From CAKSIN01 sp964423705 (lineage in GTDB: Bacteria > Bacillota > Clostridia > UMGS1810), in the NCBI GenBank assembly GCA_964423705.1, contig CAYRGA010000054.1, positions 1-11,623 on the forward strand: a DNA stretch of 11,623 nt. Direction: 5' to 3'. Below are positions 1 through 7,353 of this stretch, piece after piece. The notes under the pieces were generated by a model. That model made no database searches, was not told where the DNA came from, and worked only from the letters and a program-made list of their open reading frames with translations. Numbering within the stretch: position 1 is the first letter of the stretch; each line of letters starts with the position of its first letter. The position numbers and the translations under genes were made by a program.

Positions 1-54
1 CTAATATAGTGATAATATTTTATCATAAAAAATAAATTAATCGGAGGAGAAACA
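1..54 (+). promoter_or_regulatory. Upstream region and RBS of the BMP lipoprotein gene, possible -10 element
   Basis: GATAAT at 11-16 could be a -10 element, with its -35 outside the window, giving a leader of roughly 30 bases. The same bases lie in a perfect short palindrome, TGATAA (10-15) and TTATCA (20-25) around a 4-base centre, which could be an operator or chance in AT-rich DNA. GGAGG at 43-47, 7 bases before the ATG at 55, is a clear ribosome binding site. The promoter assignment is inference; the ribosome binding site is seen directly. Confidence 0.35.
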
Positions 55-1293
55 ATGAAAAAGTTACTCGCATTACTTCTCGCAGCAGTTATGATATTTT
101 CTATCGGTGCATGCGGAAAGAAAGACGGTGCTGCAGATGGCGGCAGTTCAAAAAACGGTGCTAAGACAGGCAGTATTGAGGATGTTAAGGTTGGATTCAT
201 ATTCTTACACGATGAGAACTCCACTTATGACAAGAACTTCATGGATGCTGCCGACGCAGTGAAGGAAACACTTAAGCTTTCCGACAGTCAGGTTATTTTT
301 AAAACAAATATTCCCGAAGGTAACGAATGCTACGAAGCAGCGGCAGACCTTGCCGACAAAGGTTGCAATATAATATTTGCAGACAGCTTCGGTCATGAGC
401 CGTATCTTCTCAAAGCTGCAAAAGAGTTCCCGGATGTTCAGTTCTGCCATGCTACAGGTACGAATGCTCATACTGAGAAACTTGATAATTTCCACAATGC
501 TTTTGCATCAATTTATCAGGGCAGATACCTTGCAGGTATTGCTGCAGGCTTGAAACTTAACGAGATGATAGCAAACGGTGACTTCGCCGCTGATGATGCG
601 AAAATCGGTTATGTCGGTGCATACACATATGCCGAGGTTATTTCCGGTTATACATCATTCTTCCTTGGCGCACGTTCTGTATGCCCTTCAGCTACAATGG
701 AGGTTGAGTTTACAGGAAGCTGGTATGATGAAACCAAGGAAAAAGAAGCTGCTACAAAGCTTATCAGCAACGGTTGTAAGCTTATAAGTCAGCATGCTGA
801 CTCAATGGGTGCTCCCACAGCATGTGAAAATGCTAAAATCCCCAACGTTTCCTATAACGGAAGCACACAGAAAGCTTGCCCGAATACATTCATTGTTTCT
901 TCAAGAATTAACTGGGCACCTTACTACGAATTTGTAATCAACAGCTATGTAAACGGTGAAGAGATTCCGTTTGACTGGTGCGGCGGTATAAAAGAGGGTT
1001 CTGTAGTTCTTACAGATATCAATGATAAGGTTGCCGCTAAAGGTACACAGGAAGCTATAGATGAAGCTAAGGCTAAACTTGAGGATGGTACACTCAATGT
1101 ATTTGATGCATCCACATTTACCGTGAAGGGTAAAAATCTCGATTCATACAAGGCTGATGTTGATTCCGACGAAAAGAATGAGAAGGATACAGAGGTTATA
1201 GAGGGTGGTTATTTCCACGAGTCCGAAAAGCGTTCTGCTCCTTACTTTGACATTCAGATTGACGGTATAGAGCTTCTTAACACAATGTTCTAA
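55..1293 (+). CDS. BMP-family (Med/BmpA/PnrA-like) lipoprotein, probable nucleoside-binding protein of an ABC importer
   Basis: This is probably the extracytoplasmic substrate-binding lipoprotein of the nucleoside-type ABC importer encoded by the next three genes. The 412-residue protein starts with a basic/hydrophobic signal sequence and a lipobox ending IGAC, with Cys20 as the lipidation site. A Lys/Gly/Ser-rich tether to about residue 40 follows. The mature part shows family features: a beta strand VGFIFLHDENSTYD near residue 46, the block NIIFADSFGHEP near 115, then FASIYQGRYLAGIAAG, KIGYVGAYTYAEVISGY, and a C-terminal GGYFHESEKRSAPYFD block. BMP proteins with known ligands mostly bind purine nucleosides, so nucleosides are the likely cargo, but the exact ligand cannot be read here. 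The start is fixed by GGAGG at 43-47. The gap of 93 bases to the ATPase gene holds a strong hairpin. Confidence 0.93.
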   Translation: MKKLLALLLAAVMIFSIGACGKKDGAADGGSSKNGAKTGSIEDVKVGFIFLHDENSTYDKNFMDAADAVKETLKLSDSQVIFKTNIPEGNECYEAAADLADKGCNIIFADSFGHEPYLLKAAKEFPDVQFCHATGTNAHTEKLDNFHNAFASIYQGRYLAGIAAGLKLNEMIANGDFAADDAKIGYVGAYTYAEVISGYTSFFLGARSVCPSATMEVEFTGSWYDETKEKEAATKLISNGCKLISQHADSMGAPTACENAKIPNVSYNGSTQKACPNTFIVSSRINWAPYYEFVINSYVNGEEIPFDWCGGIKEGSVVLTDINDKVAAKGTQEAIDEAKAKLEDGTLNVFDASTFTVKGKNLDSYKADVDSDEKNEKDTEVIEGGYFHESEKRSAPYFDIQIDGIELLNTMF

Positions 1294-1314
1294 AAAATAT
1301 ATTATCCAGATGAT

Positions 1315-1341
1315 AGGCGGAGCAAATTTTCTGCTCCGCCT
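1315..1341 (+). other. Intercistronic 10-bp perfect stem-loop between binding-protein and ATPase genes
   Basis: AGGCGGAGCA at 1315-1324 pairs perfectly with TGCTCCGCCT at 1332-1341 around a 7-base loop. The stem is GC-rich, but GTAGTCG follows rather than a run of T, so it is not a standard intrinsic terminator. Hairpins after binding-protein genes in ABC operons commonly protect the upstream message from 3' decay or reduce read-through, giving more binding protein than membrane components. That role is inferred here. Confidence 0.7.
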
Positions 1342-1386
1342 GTAGTCGTTTACAAAAGAATTTTATTTGAAAGGAATGGTCGGTAA

Positions 1387-2946
1387 ATGAGCGCAAGCGC
1401 CGCAATAGAACTCAGAAATATTACCAAAACCTTCGGAAGCGTTGTTGCCAATAAGGATGTATCGCTAACATTTAACCGTGGTGAAATACTTTCCATCCTA
1501 GGAGAAAACGGAAGCGGAAAAACTACTCTTATGAATATGATTTCCGGCATATATTTTCCGGACAGCGGAGAGATTCTTATAGATGGGAAAGAGGTTGTTA
1601 TTCATTCTCCGAAGGATGCATTTGACTATAAAATAGGAATGATTCATCAGCATTTTAAGCTGGTAGATGTTTTTTCGGCTGTGGAGAATATTGTCCTCGG
1701 TCTTAAGGATGATTCCGGCTTTAACATGAAGGATTATGCCGCACGTGTAAAAGAGATAAGCGAGCAGTACGGATTTGATATTGACCCGTATAAGAAAATA
1801 TATGAAATGTCGGTTTCCGAAAAGCAAACCGTGGAAATAATCAAGGTTCTTTTCAGAGGTGCCGATATACTTATTCTTGATGAGCCAACAGCGGTTCTCA
1901 CTCCTCAGGAAACACAAAAGCTTTTTAACGTTTTAAGAAAAATGCGCGATGCGGGAAAATCCATCGTCATCATCACCCATAAGCTCCATGAGGTTCTCTC
2001 ACTTTCAGACCGCGTGGCTGTTTTGAGAAAGGGTGAGTATGTGGGCACGGTAAATACCGCCGAAACAAATGAAGCTCAGCTCACCGAGATGATGGTCGGT
2101 AAAAAAATACAGCTTAACATCAAGAGAAGTGAGCCGAAAAACCCATGCGACAGGCTTGTGGTGGAGAATATCTGCTGTCATAATCGCGAGGGCGTGAAGG
2201 TTTTGAATAATGTGTCGTTTGAAGCACGTGCAGGAGAAATACTTGGTATCGCAGGTATAGCCGGGAGCGGACAGCGTGAGCTTTTGGAAGCGATTGCAGG
2301 ACTTCAGCACATAGATGACGGGAAAATATTGTACAATAATCCCAAAAACAGTCAAACGGAAAATCTGCGAGATAAAACTCCTCTGCAAATACGTGAAATG
2401 GGTGTTCGGCTGGCGTTTGTTCCAGAGGACAGACTTGGAATGGGCTTGGTCGGCAATATGGATATCGTTGACAATATGATGCTTAGAAGCTATAGAAAGG
2501 GCAAGTCGATGTTTTTGGAAAGAAAATCTCCGAAATCGCTTGCAGACGAGATTATAGAAAGATTGGAAGTGTCAACTCCGGGAGTAAATACACCGGTAAG
2601 ACGCTTATCTGGCGGAAATGTTCAAAAGGTGCTTGTCGGCAGAGAAATCGCCTCTGCTCCGACGGTTTTGATGGCTGCATATCCTGTCCGCGGACTTGAC
2701 ATAAATTCATCATATACAATATATAATCTTTTGAATGAACAGAAGGAAAAAGGTGTGGCTGTCATATTTGTCGGCGAGGATTTGGATGTATTGCTTGAGC
2801 TTTGCGACAGAATCCTGGTAATCGGTGGCGGAGAGGTCGCTGCGGTGGTTGACGGCAGAATGGCATCGAAAGAGGAAATCGGACTTCTTATGACGAAGTC
2901 ATCCTATGATGAAGATAATGCAAAGGAGGAGAAAGCTGATGAATAA
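1387..2946 (+). CDS. Nucleoside-type ABC importer ATP-binding protein with two fused nucleotide-binding domains
   Basis: This cytoplasmic ATPase energises the importer. It is 519 residues, the usual size for the duplicated ATPases of BMP/ribose-type systems (NupO/RbsA-like). Domain 1 has Walker A GENGSGKT (39-46), a Q-loop at IHQHF (87-91), a variant signature MSVSEKQ (141-147), Walker B ILILDEP (161-167) and an H-loop ITHK (196-199). Domain 2 has a degenerate Walker A lacking the lysine (IAGSGQRE, 291-298), a good signature LSGGNVQK (407-414), a Walker B-like LMAAYPVRGLD (428-438) and GED in place of the H-loop histidine (463-465). This asymmetry, with one competent and one degenerate site, is normal for the family. 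The start at 1387 has a modest AAAGGA about 11 bases upstream. Its 3' end overlaps the next gene by 8 bases, so the two are probably translationally coupled. Confidence 0.94.
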   Translation: MSASAAIELRNITKTFGSVVANKDVSLTFNRGEILSILGENGSGKTTLMNMISGIYFPDSGEILIDGKEVVIHSPKDAFDYKIGMIHQHFKLVDVFSAVENIVLGLKDDSGFNMKDYAARVKEISEQYGFDIDPYKKIYEMSVSEKQTVEIIKVLFRGADILILDEPTAVLTPQETQKLFNVLRKMRDAGKSIVIITHKLHEVLSLSDRVAVLRKGEYVGTVNTAETNEAQLTEMMVGKKIQLNIKRSEPKNPCDRLVVENICCHNREGVKVLNNVSFEARAGEILGIAGIAGSGQRELLEAIAGLQHIDDGKILYNNPKNSQTENLRDKTPLQIREMGVRLAFVPEDRLGMGLVGNMDIVDNMMLRSYRKGKSMFLERKSPKSLADEIIERLEVSTPGVNTPVRRLSGGNVQKVLVGREIASAPTVLMAAYPVRGLDINSSYTIYNLLNEQKEKGVAVIFVGEDLDVLLELCDRILVIGGGEVAAVVDGRMASKEEIGLLMTKSSYDEDNAKEEKADE

Positions 2947-4021
2947 TATGCTGTTTCATATTGCCAAACGTGACACTATCGTTTGGTGGAAGGCTTGGCT
3001 TATACGCATAGCGGCAGTCGCTGCGGCTCTTATCGTATGCGGACTTTTGACGCTAGCGCTTACCGGACTTAATCCCATTGATGTGTATGCCTCCATGTTT
3101 GACGGGTCATTCGGAACCGAGCGACGTATTTGGAACCTTATGCAGAATGTGGCGATTCTTCTGTGTATTGCATTGGCAGTTACTCCTGCGTTTAAAATGC
3201 GTTTTTGGAACCTCGGTGCCGAAGGACAGGTTATTATGGGCGGTCTTGCCACTGCGGCATGCATGATTTATCTCGGCGGTAAAATTCCCGACAGTGCTCT
3301 TTACATAATAATGATTGTCGCAAGTATAGCGGTCGGCGCTGTATGGGCACTCATTCCGGCTGTTTTTAAGGCTACATGGCGTGCTAACGAAACACTTTTT
3401 ACACTTATGATGAACTATGTGGCAACTCAGATTGTGGCATATTTTACGCTTGAATGGTCTGTTCCGAAGGGTTCGGGGACTCCACGTACTCTCGAAATGG
3501 GTCAGCTTCCGGTTATCGGCGGATATCCGTATTTGCTTAACATTCTGGTGGTTGCGGTGATTACAATAGCTATGTATGTATATCTGCGCTACAGTAAGCA
3601 CGGTTATGAGATTTCGGTTGTGGGTGAAAGTGAGAACACGGCACGCTATATCGGAATCAATATTAAAAAGGTTATAACTCGCACTGTTCTTCTGTCCGGT
3701 GCGATATGCGGTATAGCCGGATTGTTGCTGGTTGCCGGTACAGACCATTCTCTTAAAAGCGACACAGCCGGTGGTAGAGGCTTTACTGCGATTTTGGTTT
3801 CGTGGCTTGCAAAGTTTAATCCCATATTTATGGTGCTTACATCATTTTTGATAGTATTTCTTGAGCGTGGTGCATCACAGATATCAGAGGTATTCAGACT
3901 TAACGATGCTTTTTCCGATATCATTACCGGAATTATAATATTCTTTATTATCGGAAGTGAATTTTTTATTAACTATAAGATAAAGCGTTATACAGAAGCT
4001 GCTGAGGAGGTAACAAGATGA
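2939..4021 (+). CDS. Nucleoside-type ABC importer permease, first subunit (NupP-like, BPD_transp_2 family)
   Basis: This integral membrane subunit forms half of the translocation pore. The start is placed at 2939 (protein MNNMLFHIAK..., 360 residues) because AGGAGG lies at 2924-2929, 9 bases upstream; an in-frame ATG at 2906 lacks such a site and would deepen the overlap. Long hydrophobic helices span roughly residues 22-43, 68-84, 95-112, 120-142, 155-170, 198-216, 248-268, 285-308 and 325-346. Family blocks include FWNLGAEGQVIMGG (89-102), NETLFTLMMNYVA (150-162) and a cytoplasmic coupling-type loop GYEISVVGESENTARYIGI (222-240). It overlaps the ATPase gene by 8 bases, and its stop shares an ATGA with the second permease, so the complex is probably made from one message. 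Substrate assignment follows from the BMP neighbour. Confidence 0.93.
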   Translation: MNNMLFHIAKRDTIVWWKAWLIRIAAVAAALIVCGLLTLALTGLNPIDVYASMFDGSFGTERRIWNLMQNVAILLCIALAVTPAFKMRFWNLGAEGQVIMGGLATAACMIYLGGKIPDSALYIIMIVASIAVGAVWALIPAVFKATWRANETLFTLMMNYVATQIVAYFTLEWSVPKGSGTPRTLEMGQLPVIGGYPYLLNILVVAVITIAMYVYLRYSKHGYEISVVGESENTARYIGINIKKVITRTVLLSGAICGIAGLLLVAGTDHSLKSDTAGGRGFTAILVSWLAKFNPIFMVLTSFLIVFLERGASQISEVFRLNDAFSDIITGIIIFFIIGSEFFINYKIKRYTEAAEEVTR

Positions 4022-4995
4022 TTTCTATAATTTTTCAGCGTGCTGTAATGCAAGGAATACCGCTGCTTTACGGCTCAACCGGTGAAATTTTGACCGAAAA
4101 ATCCGGACATCTTAATCTCGGCATACCGGGTATTATGTATGTGGGTGCTATCAGCGGTGTTACCGGTGCATTTTTGTATGAACAGTCGGCCGAGGCGCTT
4201 AATCCGGCACTCGCAGTGATTATACCTCTTATCGCTTGTATAATCGGTTCACTCCTCATGGGACTTATATATTGCTTTTTAACGGTTACACTTCGTGCGA
4301 ATCAGAACGTTACCGGACTGGCACTTACAACCTTCGGCGTCGGATTGGGTAATTTCTTCGGCGGTTCACTTATCACTATAACAAAAAGTGATGTTCCGTC
4401 AATTTCGCTTAACGCCACCAGTAAAGTGTTTAAAACCGCACTGCCCTTTGCCGATAAACTCGGGTGGGTAGGGGATGTGCTTTTCTCTTATGGCTTTTTG
4501 GCATATTTGGCTATAATCATTGCCCTTGTCGCATCACATATTATAAATAAAACAAGAATTGGTTTGCATCTGCGTGCTGTCGGCGAAAGCCCGGAAACTG
4601 CCGATGCTGCCGGAATCAATGTCACAAGATATAAATATCTTTTTACCTGCATAGGCAGTGCCGTGGCAGGACTTGGTGGTTTATACTATGTTATGGATTA
4701 TGCGAACGGTGTGTGGTCAAACAATGCCTTCGGTGACAGAGGATGGCTTGCGATTGCGCTCGTAATATTTGCACTGTGGAAACCGAGCCTCAGTATATTG
4801 GGTTCGTTCGTATTCGGTGCATTGTACGTTATTCCCACATACATACCGGGTATTTCGGTAAATGCGAAAAAGCTTTTTGAAATGCTCCCGTATGTCGTTA
4901 CCATTGTCGTACTTGTTTTGACAAGCGTGAGAAATAAAAAGGAAAATCAGGCTCCGGCATCACTCGGTTTGCCTTATTTTAGAGAAGAACGATAA
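4018..4995 (+). CDS. Nucleoside-type ABC importer permease, second subunit (NupQ-like, BPD_transp_2 family)
   Basis: This is the partner permease of the preceding subunit, 325 residues long and highly hydrophobic. Characteristic blocks are TGEILTEKSGHLNLGIPGIM (21-40), close to the family pattern GE-x-x-TE-x-SG-x-LNLG, then NQNVTGLALTTFG (95-107), the cytoplasmic loop GLHLRAVGESPETADAAGI (182-200) and GDRGWLAIALVIFALWKP (239-256). The C terminus is a short charged cytoplasmic tail. ATG 4018-4020 overlaps the upstream TGA 4019-4021, with AGGAGG at 4005-4010 setting the start; this is classic coupling. It is the last gene of the transporter operon. No intrinsic terminator is visible in the 8 bases before the next promoter, so some transcripts may run into the thrS leader. 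Confidence 0.93.
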   Translation: MISIIFQRAVMQGIPLLYGSTGEILTEKSGHLNLGIPGIMYVGAISGVTGAFLYEQSAEALNPALAVIIPLIACIIGSLLMGLIYCFLTVTLRANQNVTGLALTTFGVGLGNFFGGSLITITKSDVPSISLNATSKVFKTALPFADKLGWVGDVLFSYGFLAYLAIIIALVASHIINKTRIGLHLRAVGESPETADAAGINVTRYKYLFTCIGSAVAGLGGLYYVMDYANGVWSNNAFGDRGWLAIALVIFALWKPSLSILGSFVFGALYVIPTYIPGISVNAKKLFEMLPYVVTIVVLVLTSVRNKKENQAPASLGLPYFREER

Positions 4996-5002
4996 ATTTT
5001 TG

Positions 5003-5031
5003 TTGACAAATCCACTTTTTTGTGGCATTAT
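5003..5031 (+). promoter_or_regulatory. Promoter of the T-box leader and thrS
   Basis: TTGACA at 5003-5008 is a perfect -35 box. CATTAT at 5026-5031 is 17 bases downstream and matches the -10 consensus at 4 of 6 positions; TATAGT at 5029-5034 is a less well spaced alternative. The spacer contains CCAC-TTTTTT-GTGG (5012-5025), a small palindrome flanked by AAT and ATT. Transcription should begin near 5038. Confidence 0.75.
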
Positions 5032-5037
5032 AGTAAT

Positions 5038-5308
5038 GGTTGAGTATTAAAGGCAATGATGGAAAGAGTAGCATTGGCAGAACATTCAGAGAGAGAGACG
5101 TTTGCTGCGAGTTTCTTATGGGAAACCGATGTGAAGACCATTCCGGAGCTGTGGCACCCAAACTTAAGTAAGTGTCATCGTATTCCTGCGTTAAGGGATA
5201 GGATTTGTTTGAATCCGATGAGTTAAAATTCAAGGTGGAACCGTGCAAACGTATATTTGCACCCTTGGTTGTCTGCGATGTTATTGCGGGCGGCTGAGGG
5301 TGCTTTTT
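5038..5308 (+). ncRNA. T-box leader RNA, threonine-specific, controlling thrS
   Basis: This cis-acting RNA senses uncharged tRNA-Thr and switches between a terminator and an antiterminator. Visible parts in order are: a GGAAAGAGTA kink-turn-like motif at the Stem I base (about 5059-5068), an AGAGAGAG stretch and GCTGCGAG apical-type element, and a probable specifier loop GAAG-ACC-A with ACC (a threonine codon) at 5137-5139 followed by the expected purine. A branched helix region lies at 5175-5221. The antiterminator has CAAGG (5231-5235) pairing CCTTG (5263-5267), a TGGAACC bulge (5236-5242) that would pair with the tRNA acceptor end, and GTGCAAA (5243-5249) pairing TTTGCAC (5256-5262). The competing terminator follows. 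The specifier and downstream ThrRS agree. Stem I pairing was not fully folded by eye. Confidence 0.9.
5259..5308 (+). terminator. Intrinsic terminator of the thrS T-box
   Basis: GCACCCT (5259-5265) pairs with AGGGTGC (5297-5303). After a TG/TG internal mismatch, GTTGTCTGC (5268-5276) pairs with GCGGGCGGC (5286-5294) using several G-U pairs. TTTTT at 5304-5308 completes an intrinsic terminator. Its 5' arm overlaps the 3' arm of the antiterminator, so the two folds exclude each other. It may also stop read-through from the upstream transporter operon. Confidence 0.88.
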
Positions 5309-5339
5309 GTTTATTATTTTAATATTTGGAGATGATTGA

Positions 5340-7103
5340 ATGAAAATTATTTACAGTGACGGTACAGTTAAAAACTGTTTGGAGGAGGAAAAAACAGCCG
5401 TTATGCGCCATAGTGCGGCACACGTTATGGCACAGGCGATACAAAGGCTTTGGCCTCAGGCAGCCTTTGCGTACGGACCTGCAACCGAAAAGGGATTTTA
5501 TTACGATGTAGACCTCGGAGATGTTAAGCTGACGGAAGCAGATTTGCCGCTTATTGAAAACGAAATGAGAAAAATCGTAAAAGAAAATGTGAGCATAGAG
5601 CCGTTTGTTTTAAGCCGTGATGAGGCAGTGAAGCTTATGGAGGATAAAATGCAGCCCTTAAAAAAAGAGCATATATCCGATTTGCCGGAAAATGAGGTGC
5701 TCAGCTTCTATAAACAAGGTGACTATATCGATATGTGCCGCGGACCGCATCTTACGTCTACACAGGCATTGAAGGCGTTTAAGCTTACAAGCATATCCGG
5801 TGCATATTGGAAAAATGACAGCAATAATAAGATGCTTACCAGAATAAACGGTATAGCCTTTGAAACGCACAAAGAGCTTGACGATTACTTGAAAATGCAG
5901 GAGGAAGCAGCGAAAAGAGACCATCGCAAAATCGGAAAAGAGATGGGGCTGTTTATGATGCGCGACGAAGCACCGGGTTTTCCCTTTTTTCTGCCTAAGG
6001 GTATGGTTTTGAAAAATACGCTTATTGATTACTGGCGAGAAATACACACAAGAGATAATTACGTTGAGGTTTCCACACCGCTTATAATGAATAGACACTT
6101 GTGGGAAACAAGCGGTCACTGGGATCATTACAAGGATAATATGTATTCCACGAAGATTGACGAAGAGGACTTCTGCATAAAACCTATGAATTGCCCGGGC
6201 GGAGTTATGGTGTATCAGTGTACACCGCACAGCTATCGTGAGCTTCCTATGAGAGTAGGGGAGCTTGGCTTGGTTCATCGTCACGAGCTTAGGGGTGCAT
6301 TGCACGGATTATTCAGAGTAAGGTGCTTTACGCAGGATGATGCACACATATTTATGCGCCGTGAGCAGATTACAGATGAAATTAAAGGTGTGGTAAATCT
6401 CATAAATGAGGTTTATGAAAAGTTCGGATTTAAGTATTCCATAGAGCTTTCCACAAGACCCGATGACAGTATGGGAAGTGATGAGGACTGGCAGGCAGCG
6501 ACTGACGGCTTGAAAAATGCACTTGATCTCTTAGAATTGCCTTATACCGTAAATGAAGGCGACGGAGCATTTTACGGCCCTAAAATTGATTTTCACCTTG
6601 AGGATTCTCTCGGAAGAACATGGCAGTGTGGAACGATACAGCTTGATTTTCAGATGCCACAGAATTTTAAACTTGAATATACGGATGAAAACGGCGAGAA
6701 ACAGCGCCCGATAATGATACATCGTGTGTGCTTTGGCTCTATAGAGAGATTTATAGGCATCATCACCGAACATTTTGCGGGTAAATTTCCGGTTTGGCTT
6801 GCACCCGTTCAGGTAAAAGTTCTGCTTGTTTCCGAGAAAAGTGCACAATACGGTGAGAATGTGTACAATGCGCTTAAAAACGCAGGTATACGCTGCGAAC
6901 TGGATGACCGAAATGAAAAGATAGGGTATATGATACGCCAGGCGCAATATACAGAGCGCGTACCGTATATGCTGGTTATAGGTCAGAAGGAAACCGAAGA
7001 GGGCAATGTATCCGTCAGAAACCGCGATACCTCTGAAACAGAAATAATGAGTATCGATGAATTTGTTTCTATGGTTAAAACTGAAATAAAAGATAGAATA
7101 TAA
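5340..7103 (+). CDS. thrS: Threonyl-tRNA synthetase, TGS-less short form
   Basis: This enzyme charges tRNA-Thr with threonine in the cytoplasm. It is 587 residues, against about 640 for standard ThrRS, because the N-terminal TGS domain is missing: only 13 residues precede the editing domain. The editing (N2/SAD) domain is intact, with HSAAH (H24, H28) and CRGPH (C133, H137), at the same spacing as in E. coli. The class II core has the motif 2 region IKPMNCPGG with zinc ligand C285, H336 in DDAHIF and H461 in IMIHR, plus GSIERF as motif 3. The anticodon-binding domain occupies about 487-587. The start is secure: GGAG at 5328-5331 is 8 bases upstream and an in-frame TGA immediately precedes the ATG. 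The upstream T-box regulates it. Confidence 0.96.
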   Translation: MKIIYSDGTVKNCLEEEKTAVMRHSAAHVMAQAIQRLWPQAAFAYGPATEKGFYYDVDLGDVKLTEADLPLIENEMRKIVKENVSIEPFVLSRDEAVKLMEDKMQPLKKEHISDLPENEVLSFYKQGDYIDMCRGPHLTSTQALKAFKLTSISGAYWKNDSNNKMLTRINGIAFETHKELDDYLKMQEEAAKRDHRKIGKEMGLFMMRDEAPGFPFFLPKGMVLKNTLIDYWREIHTRDNYVEVSTPLIMNRHLWETSGHWDHYKDNMYSTKIDEEDFCIKPMNCPGGVMVYQCTPHSYRELPMRVGELGLVHRHELRGALHGLFRVRCFTQDDAHIFMRREQITDEIKGVVNLINEVYEKFGFKYSIELSTRPDDSMGSDEDWQAATDGLKNALDLLELPYTVNEGDGAFYGPKIDFHLEDSLGRTWQCGTIQLDFQMPQNFKLEYTDENGEKQRPIMIHRVCFGSIERFIGIITEHFAGKFPVWLAPVQVKVLLVSEKSAQYGENVYNALKNAGIRCELDDRNEKIGYMIRQAQYTERVPYMLVIGQKETEEGNVSVRNRDTSETEIMSIDEFVSMVKTEIKDRI

Positions 7104-7353
7104 ATGTGATTGGTAAAAGTGATATGCAGCATTTAACATGCGCGGCTGTCACCGATTAATTCATTACTTGCGCGGCTTGTATAAGTTTATAACGCCGAAA
7201 AAACAATTTGTCTGTTTGACTTAATGTTTTTTCGGCATTATTATAAACCTTTTTGAAAGTTTTTCAAGTAAATTATTTATACAGAAAAAATTTTATGATT
7301 TTCTACTGTATAAATGGTCGGCACTGATTTCGGAAATCACAGCTATCACGCAC
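7104..7353. repeat. Convergent intergenic region with two inverted repeats and a direct repeat
   Basis: No gene is visible in these 250 bases between thrS (plus) and the pnuC-like gene (minus). It holds a near-exact direct repeat, TGCGCGGCTGT (7139-7149) and TGCGCGGCTTGT (7169-7180). A nested inverted repeat has outer arms GTTTATAA (7185-7192) and TTATAAAC (7241-7248) and inner arms GCCGAAAAAACA (7194-7205) and TGTTTTTTCGGC (7225-7236). A third pair is ATTTATACAG (7275-7284) with CTGTATAAAT (7306-7315). The hairpins may act as a bidirectional transcription stop, although the A/T tracts lie inside the stem rather than after it. A small palindrome, TGATTT-CGG-AAATCA, is at 7325-7339. Confidence 0.6.

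Noticed and set aside
2906..2938. Upstream in-frame ATG for the first permease
   Set aside because: No ribosome binding site precedes it and it would extend the protein with a charged stretch inside the ATPase gene. AGGAGG at 2924-2929 points to 2939.
5658..6305. 215-residue minus-strand open frame within thrS
   Set aside because: It is the shadow of thrS; the translation has no coherent domain and thrS is fully conserved across it.
7194..7236. Calling this hairpin a standard intrinsic terminator of thrS
   Set aside because: No run of T follows the stem on either strand; the A and T tracts are inside the stem. Kept as an inverted repeat only.
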